This document shows positions 59,456-64,000 of a DNA stretch of 64,000 bases, one piece after another; within the stretch, counting starts at the first letter, position 1; each line of letters begins with the position of its first letter. Origin of the DNA: Ipomoea triloba (Eukaryota; Streptophyta; Magnoliopsida; Solanales; Convolvulaceae). Made by a program: the position numbers and the translations under genes. The notes under the pieces were generated by a model, which made no database searches, was not told the origin of the DNA, and saw only the letters and a program-made list of their open reading frames with translations. The stretch lies in NCBI RefSeq assembly GCF_003576645.1, contig NC_044925.1, forward strand, positions 5,971,244 to 6,035,243, in the 5' to 3' direction.

Positions 59456-60719
59456 CGACGCCACTTGATGAGCAGGACGTCACTGGATAAAGAAGAGGCA
59501 AACGCCGCTGATGAGGAGGCGGACGCCCTGCCCTAGAAGGCACCGGGCAGCCTTCTTTTGTAATATGTAGAGCTTTGTCTGAGATTTGGCCTCAGCTCTC
59601 AATTAAAGAACCAATGACGGTAAATATGTTATCGGATAATATTGAGATTGAATAATAATAGTTGAATACAATGAGTAATCAAGACAATAGACAAATGAGT
59701 AACAATGCCACAATGTAGATCTGTGTACTTAGTGAGAGTGAGTGATTTGAGTATAGTATAGTAGTATTGCGTGTGATAAACAAAGTCTCCCTCCTCTATG
59801 AAGGTATGTATTCGTGGTGAGGTGTGATGAGTGGTAAAACGAGGAAAAGTCCCCCAGTGTCGTGTCTCTCAAGGATGACAAATTGGAGCAAATTAGTGTG
59901 GACATTAAGGATGTTAAGAGGTAAGAGTTACAAGGATTACTGAGGTCATTTAGATGATATGTTGGGGTTTGAGAACAAGATTAAACTAAGTAATATAAAG
60001 GGTATGAAGGGAATGCGTGCCATGGCTAAATCAAATGATTGATTATCATGTGAAGTTTGAAAATGGGTTTCAGAATTGAACTAGGGAGTCACGGTATTTG
60101 TACCGAGTGGCGTCACACTCAGACTCTCAATCCTCATTCGGTTGAGGCATTTTATCGAACACCTTTCCTACATCTCCTCCCGGACCTTATCCTTTTGGAC
60201 TAAGGGCAGGGATGTAGATGAGTTGGACTCGGGAGAGGCCGCTATCGCGTACACTCTCGCTTTCACCAAGTTCACTAACTATTCCAGCCGAAATAGAAGC
60301 AAAGCATGAAGAACATCACCCACACAAGACTACAATCCTACTCCAACATTTCCATAAACATAGGCAAAATTCAAGCATCAATCAAATATCTAGCATGGGC
60401 ACACACACCCCAAACTATTCTACTCAAACATATTGAACATTCAAGAACAACAAAGTAAAATTAGGTAAAGCAATAATTTAAAGGAACAATCTTTTTCAAG
60501 AACATAGTATTATACCTAAGGAAACATGTGTTCTACATCTTCAATCCTTTCATCCATCTTCATTAATCTAAGAAAACTAATCTATTCTAGTGGGAATGAG
60601 TTTGTTTTTCCTCCCCAAAGGGGAAGGGGAAGGAATGGAAAGAGAAAATCAGATCTGAAAATATGTGGAAGTCCCCCCTCAAAATGAGAAATGAGGGTTT
60701 AAATAGCTGTCCAAAAAGT

Positions 60720-60840
60720 CGAAATTCCGTTGTTGCCCTAACTGGACGCGTCCACGCCATCACCACGCGTGTGGAGAAGCGTGGTTGCACACTGGAAATA
60801 GTCCACGCCGATCACCACGCGTGTTGGTCTCGTGGTGTCC
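60720..60840. repeat. Short duplicated 'gtccacgccatcaccacgcg' block
   Basis: The GC-rich string cgtccacgccatcaccacgcg-like occurs at about 60749 and again near 60801 (gtccacgccgatcaccacgc). Confidence 0.7.
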
Positions 60841-62181
60841 TCCTACTCTGCTGATTCTTCGTTTGTTGCTTTCTTTTGGCCTAGGACTTTGCTATACCCT
60901 GCGGAAATGACTCAAAACACATCCTTTGAGTTGGATTTTTCAGTTAGGTGCTAATCAGAGACTTTAATCACGAAAGATGATCATAAATGGATGGTGAAAC
61001 AGTATAAAGTTGTCCAGAAATGACCCGAAACTTGACTGTTTTTGGTGCTTATCAAAGTTTAATTTCCACACTTAAACCTTGCTTGTCCTCAAGCAAGCAT
61101 GCTATTTAAATCCTAATCATCTAAGCGCCAAAAACAATTAAGTGTGAGTGGGTCGATCAAAAGATTTGTGTGCAGGTGTTTTGGAACAGAGCGAGTGAAA
61201 TTCCCTTTACTATCTACCAAGACTATTAAGCTTAGGTCAACAAAATGTAAGGAATATGCTGAGGAAGTGAAGGTTTTCAGTGGTAGGTTTCAAAAACAAC
61301 ACTCATACTTTTCAATCATGCAAACAACGGAAATTTATCTTTCATTTTGTTGGGGCCTAAAAGTCGATCCCACTAGTGGGAATGATGTGCACACCCTAGC
61401 CAAAAGTCCATCCATACGCCAAAGCCCCTATACTAAAAATTAAGTGAGGGTAGGGACATGGCCCGCTCGTCACCGTGGCTTGGGCGATCTTCTCTTTCTT
61501 CTCAACCCCCTCGAATCTTATTCTCGAGTGACCCGACTTCACATGGATCTCCATGTTTTTCGAACGTCAGTGCAATGGGTGCTCGAATCCAAGCGGGGCG
61601 GCTCACCTCTTCTCAATTTTCTCATTTCCTAGAATCTCTTTGGGACAACCGACTTCACATGGATCTCCACGCTTCTTTGAAGACTGTGCAATGGTTGCCC
61701 CATATCCTAGCAAGATGGCTACCCTTGAATCTTATCTCTAGGAGTGGCCAACATTTTTCTAAGCCTTTTTCGAACTTTCACCGTTTCAACCCCTCATGCC
61801 TTTTACTTGGGAATCGAGATTTACTCACATTTCTCATCAAAGGCTCACCTTTTGCCCCAAGCCCTACCAGATTTAGTTCATTTCCCAGGCTTCGCTAATT
61901 TTATCTTTCTAAAACTCAGGGGGTACACACTCCCACTTCGAGAGATCCTTGACTAAGGTCCCAACAAAATAGAAGACGAAAAACATGCAATCATTCAAAA
62001 ATTTCAAATTTTGGTGGTGCAGTGTGTGCCATATGTAGCTTCCAAAGCATATTTCAAAAATTTGTCCGGCATAAGATTAAGAGTCCTCCTAGATAGTACT
62101 GACAACAACACAGTCTCTAACTTTAAACCTTAACAACTCAGTTGATTACCCATCATATGCATAGCATCCTTTCCACACTTA

Positions 62182-62922
62182 GGGTGTGTTTGGAAAGCAG
62201 GAAAATGATTTCTGGAAAATGAGTCATTTTCCAAAAATCATTTTCCTTTCTTGTGTTTGGCAGCAGAGCAGAAAACTATCTTTGTGTGTTTGGTTCATTT
62301 TCCAGAAAATGGGCAGAAAAATGAATAAAATTGTATTAATTAAATATTTTAATTAATTTGTTTAAATATAACAACATTTATAATAATAATTTTTATAATC
62401 ATTCATTTATAAAAAAAAATCAAAATAAAATGAAAAAAAATAAATAAATTCAAAACTAGTAAATCCAATGGTGTGCGAAACCAGTGGATTTACTGGTTTC
62501 AACTGGTTTGCGAAACCAGTCAGTCGAACTGGTTTCGCAAACCACTCCGACCGACTGGTTTTCGAAAACCAGTCGGAAACCAGTTTCCGAGCAGAAAACG
62601 TCGGACTGGTTACCGAAACCAGTCCGGCGTTTTCTGCTCGGAAATTTAAAAAAAAAACAGATCTTTATTGCCAAGAAGAAGAAATCGGAGCACAACTGGA
62701 AGTCTAGGAGCCAAGGAGTAAAAGCCTAGAGGCGAGAGGCGATTAGCTTTCCGGAAAATGACTTCCCCTCAAAAAAAGAGGAAGTCATTTTCCTGAAAAA
62801 TGGGGTTATTTTCCATTGACTAGAGGCTCATTTTCCATTGACCACCTTTTCCTCCATCTTTCCAAACACCTAAAACCCGGAAAATGTTCCAGAAATCATT
62901 TTCCGGGTTTCCAAACACCACC
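62182..62922. mobile_element. PIF/Harbinger-type MITE, 741 bp
   Basis: The ends gggtgtgtttggaaa and tttccaaacaccacc are inverted, flanked by TTA at 62179-62181 and 62923-62925. Removing the element with one TTA leaves ccacacttaaaagatgac, a continuous retroelement sequence similar to 63009-63020. The interior has repeated ggaaaatgacttcc and cagtcggaaaccag palindromes. Confidence 0.75.
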
Positions 62923-63511
62923 TTAAAAGATGACATCGTCCTCGATGTTTTGATGAGGAATGGTGGAAAAGGAGCAGGGTCAAAAGAACAATTAACAAGA
63001 AGCACCTTTCCACACTTAAAAGTGTTTCCTGGGCTTGGACATTTCTACGAAATAAAAACACCCAAAAGACCATGCATTCATTAGACTAGTCAATCAAAGG
63101 ACAAGAATATCCATTTTAATCATCGGACAAAGCTATGTTTTGTAAAAGGGAAAGAAAGGTATACCTTGCTCGGCATTTCTTCCCAAGTGAATTAAGCACC
63201 TTTTTCTTTCCTAATCAGAATACCCCACAACAGAATTTATGAACAAAGGATGAGTAGTAAGGGATTTACCTTTTCTGACCATCTATTTCCTTGGTTTAAT
63301 CTCTTCCTTATTGGGCTTGGGGTGCCTCCCAAGAGCGCCACGTTTAACGTCCTTGGCTGGACGAAACGTGGTAATAACAGGACAAACATAATAACATGCA
63401 ATAAAAGCAGATAAAAATAAAATATTGTTCACAGACAGATTCTCAAAATTCAATCAGGAGTTACTCAAACAGTCAATCTTTTCGTGAGACAAGATTCCAG
63501 CTATTTTCCTT

Positions 63512-63976
63512 TCATTGCCCTGCACCGGGTCCTCTCCTTGCAAGTTCTTCCCGAAGGAAGTTGATTTGCATACTCATTTCCTCAAGGAGTTCATAGTGTC
63601 TAGCTTCCCTTTGCTCCAGAAATGTTTCCTGTTCGAGATGCAGTTCATATTGGAAGTTTTGCATTGTCTTCCAATCAGTGACTTTTGTGAATCGTGAAGG
63701 AGCTGCCGGTAGTGAAGATGACTGAGCCGGAGTTGGATCTTTCGCGGATGGTGCCACTGATTCATTGAAGATGGAATTATTTGGGGACAAGACTGGGGTA
63801 GAATAATGTTGATTTGCTGAGGATGTGTGAGTTTGCTCAAGAGGTGTGTTGGGCTGCGGAGTTGTTGAGGATGAAGAAGGTGGTGGTGGTTCCATTTCCA
63901 TCTTTGGTAGCTTGGGCATTTTCTTCTTGATTGCCTTTGCCTCTCTCTTAACTCGTCGTGTTTGACCGAGGTTCAA
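63512..63976 (-). CDS. Retroelement-associated ORF, unrecognised
   Basis: An open frame of 154 codons on the minus strand, continuing open to the window edge, so it may be the 3' part of a longer one. The N-terminal part is strongly basic (RRVKREAKAIKKK), the middle is rich in Pro, Ser and Thr, and the C-terminal part is a charged helix (about 110-150, LEQETFLEQREARHYELLEE). It precedes the post-pol type motif at 63305-63370. It could be an extra ORF or the end of a polyprotein. I do not recognise a domain. Confidence 0.45.
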   Translation of the reverse strand: MNLGQTRRVKREAKAIKKKMPKLPKMEMEPPPPSSSSTTPQPNTPLEQTHTSSANQHYSTPVLSPNNSIFNESVAPSAKDPTPAQSSSLPAAPSRFTKVTDWKTMQNFQYELHLEQETFLEQREARHYELLEEMSMQINFLREELARRGPGAGQ

Positions 63977-64000
63977 AGTGGATAGATCCTTGAGCGATAG

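Larger units (their letters stand above)
55811..59798 (-). mobile_element. Small non-autonomous LTR retroelement, interrupted
   Basis: Minus-strand element. The 3' LTR is 55811-56238 (tgttaggataat...ataccgtca) and is preceded by a purine tract (gggagtggggggactag). The 5' LTR survives only as its last 184 bp at 59615-59798, closely matching the 3' LTR. Internal DNA totals about 0.9 kb once the nested solo LTR (57006-59455) is discounted, and has no gag or pol. It consists of GC-rich palindromes and tandem repeats. It resembles TRIM/LARD-type elements that need proteins in trans. Confidence 0.75.
59799..64000 (-). mobile_element. Ty3/gypsy-like (Athila/Tat-type) remnant, minus strand
   Basis: The stretch near 63305-63370 (tgcctcccaagagcgccacg) and near 61050-61100 (ctgtttttggtgcttatcaa, cttgtcctcaagcaagc) resembles the region after pol in plant Athila/Tat elements, read on the minus strand. 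No intact gag, protease, RT or integrase is visible; only one open frame at the right edge remains. The assignment rests on these noncoding motifs and is moderate. Confidence 0.45.

Noticed and set aside
61144..61956. Overlapping plus-strand ORFs
   Set aside because: They lie antisense to retroelement-like noncoding DNA, overlap in three frames and match no family I know.

Overview
This is AT-rich nuclear DNA from a flowering plant, most likely a eudicot. It is almost entirely intergenic and transposon-derived, with one convincing host gene. The evidence is a spliced RRM-protein gene of a plant-specific family, plant-type hAT, CACTA, MULE, PIF/Harbinger and Helitron ends, tRNA-derived SINE-like units, LINE remains, and nested LTR-retrotransposon material. 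The species cannot be named from sequence reading alone.

Layout. 1-7 kb holds MULE-type inverted-repeat elements and a striking satellite: 44 identical 60-bp units at 3403-6042, each a degraded palindrome, flanked by better-preserved diverged hairpin units and by (AT)n. 7.1-12.2 kb is a complete hAT element with an 8-bp target-site duplication and a damaged BED-finger transposase. 12.7-13.5 kb is a solo LTR. 13.6-18.6 kb is a CACTA element with a decayed TnpA-like (Ptta/En/Spm) gene, sitting inside an older hairpin-ended MITE. 18.6-32 kb is sparse: MITEs, SINE-like units, a 54-bp minisatellite and an orphan antisense exon. 32.4-36.6 kb is a candidate non-autonomous Helitron with a captured exon, a LINE-like tail and a 313-bp foldback. 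37.3-48.1 kb carries a second Helitron terminus, four MULE-type elements, a CACTA inside a MITE, and a LINE remnant split by a Tourist element. 48.8-49.8 kb has two adjacent MITEs of the hairpin-ended family.

The host gene lies on the minus strand at 50.7-53.2 kb. Seven coding exons with consensus splice sites encode 501 residues of the plant C3H/RRM family. I see the conserved N-terminal module and the RRM but no CCCH finger. A diverged tandem array lies just upstream of it.

55.8-64 kb is nested retrotransposon territory. A small minus-strand LTR element without coding capacity is interrupted by a 2.45-kb solo LTR with a 5-bp target-site duplication. Next to it are minus-strand Ty3/gypsy-like remnants carrying a Tourist-type MITE.

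Most boundaries come from terminal repeats plus target-site duplications read directly in the sequence. Family names rest on terminal motifs and known protein signatures; nothing was searched against a database.
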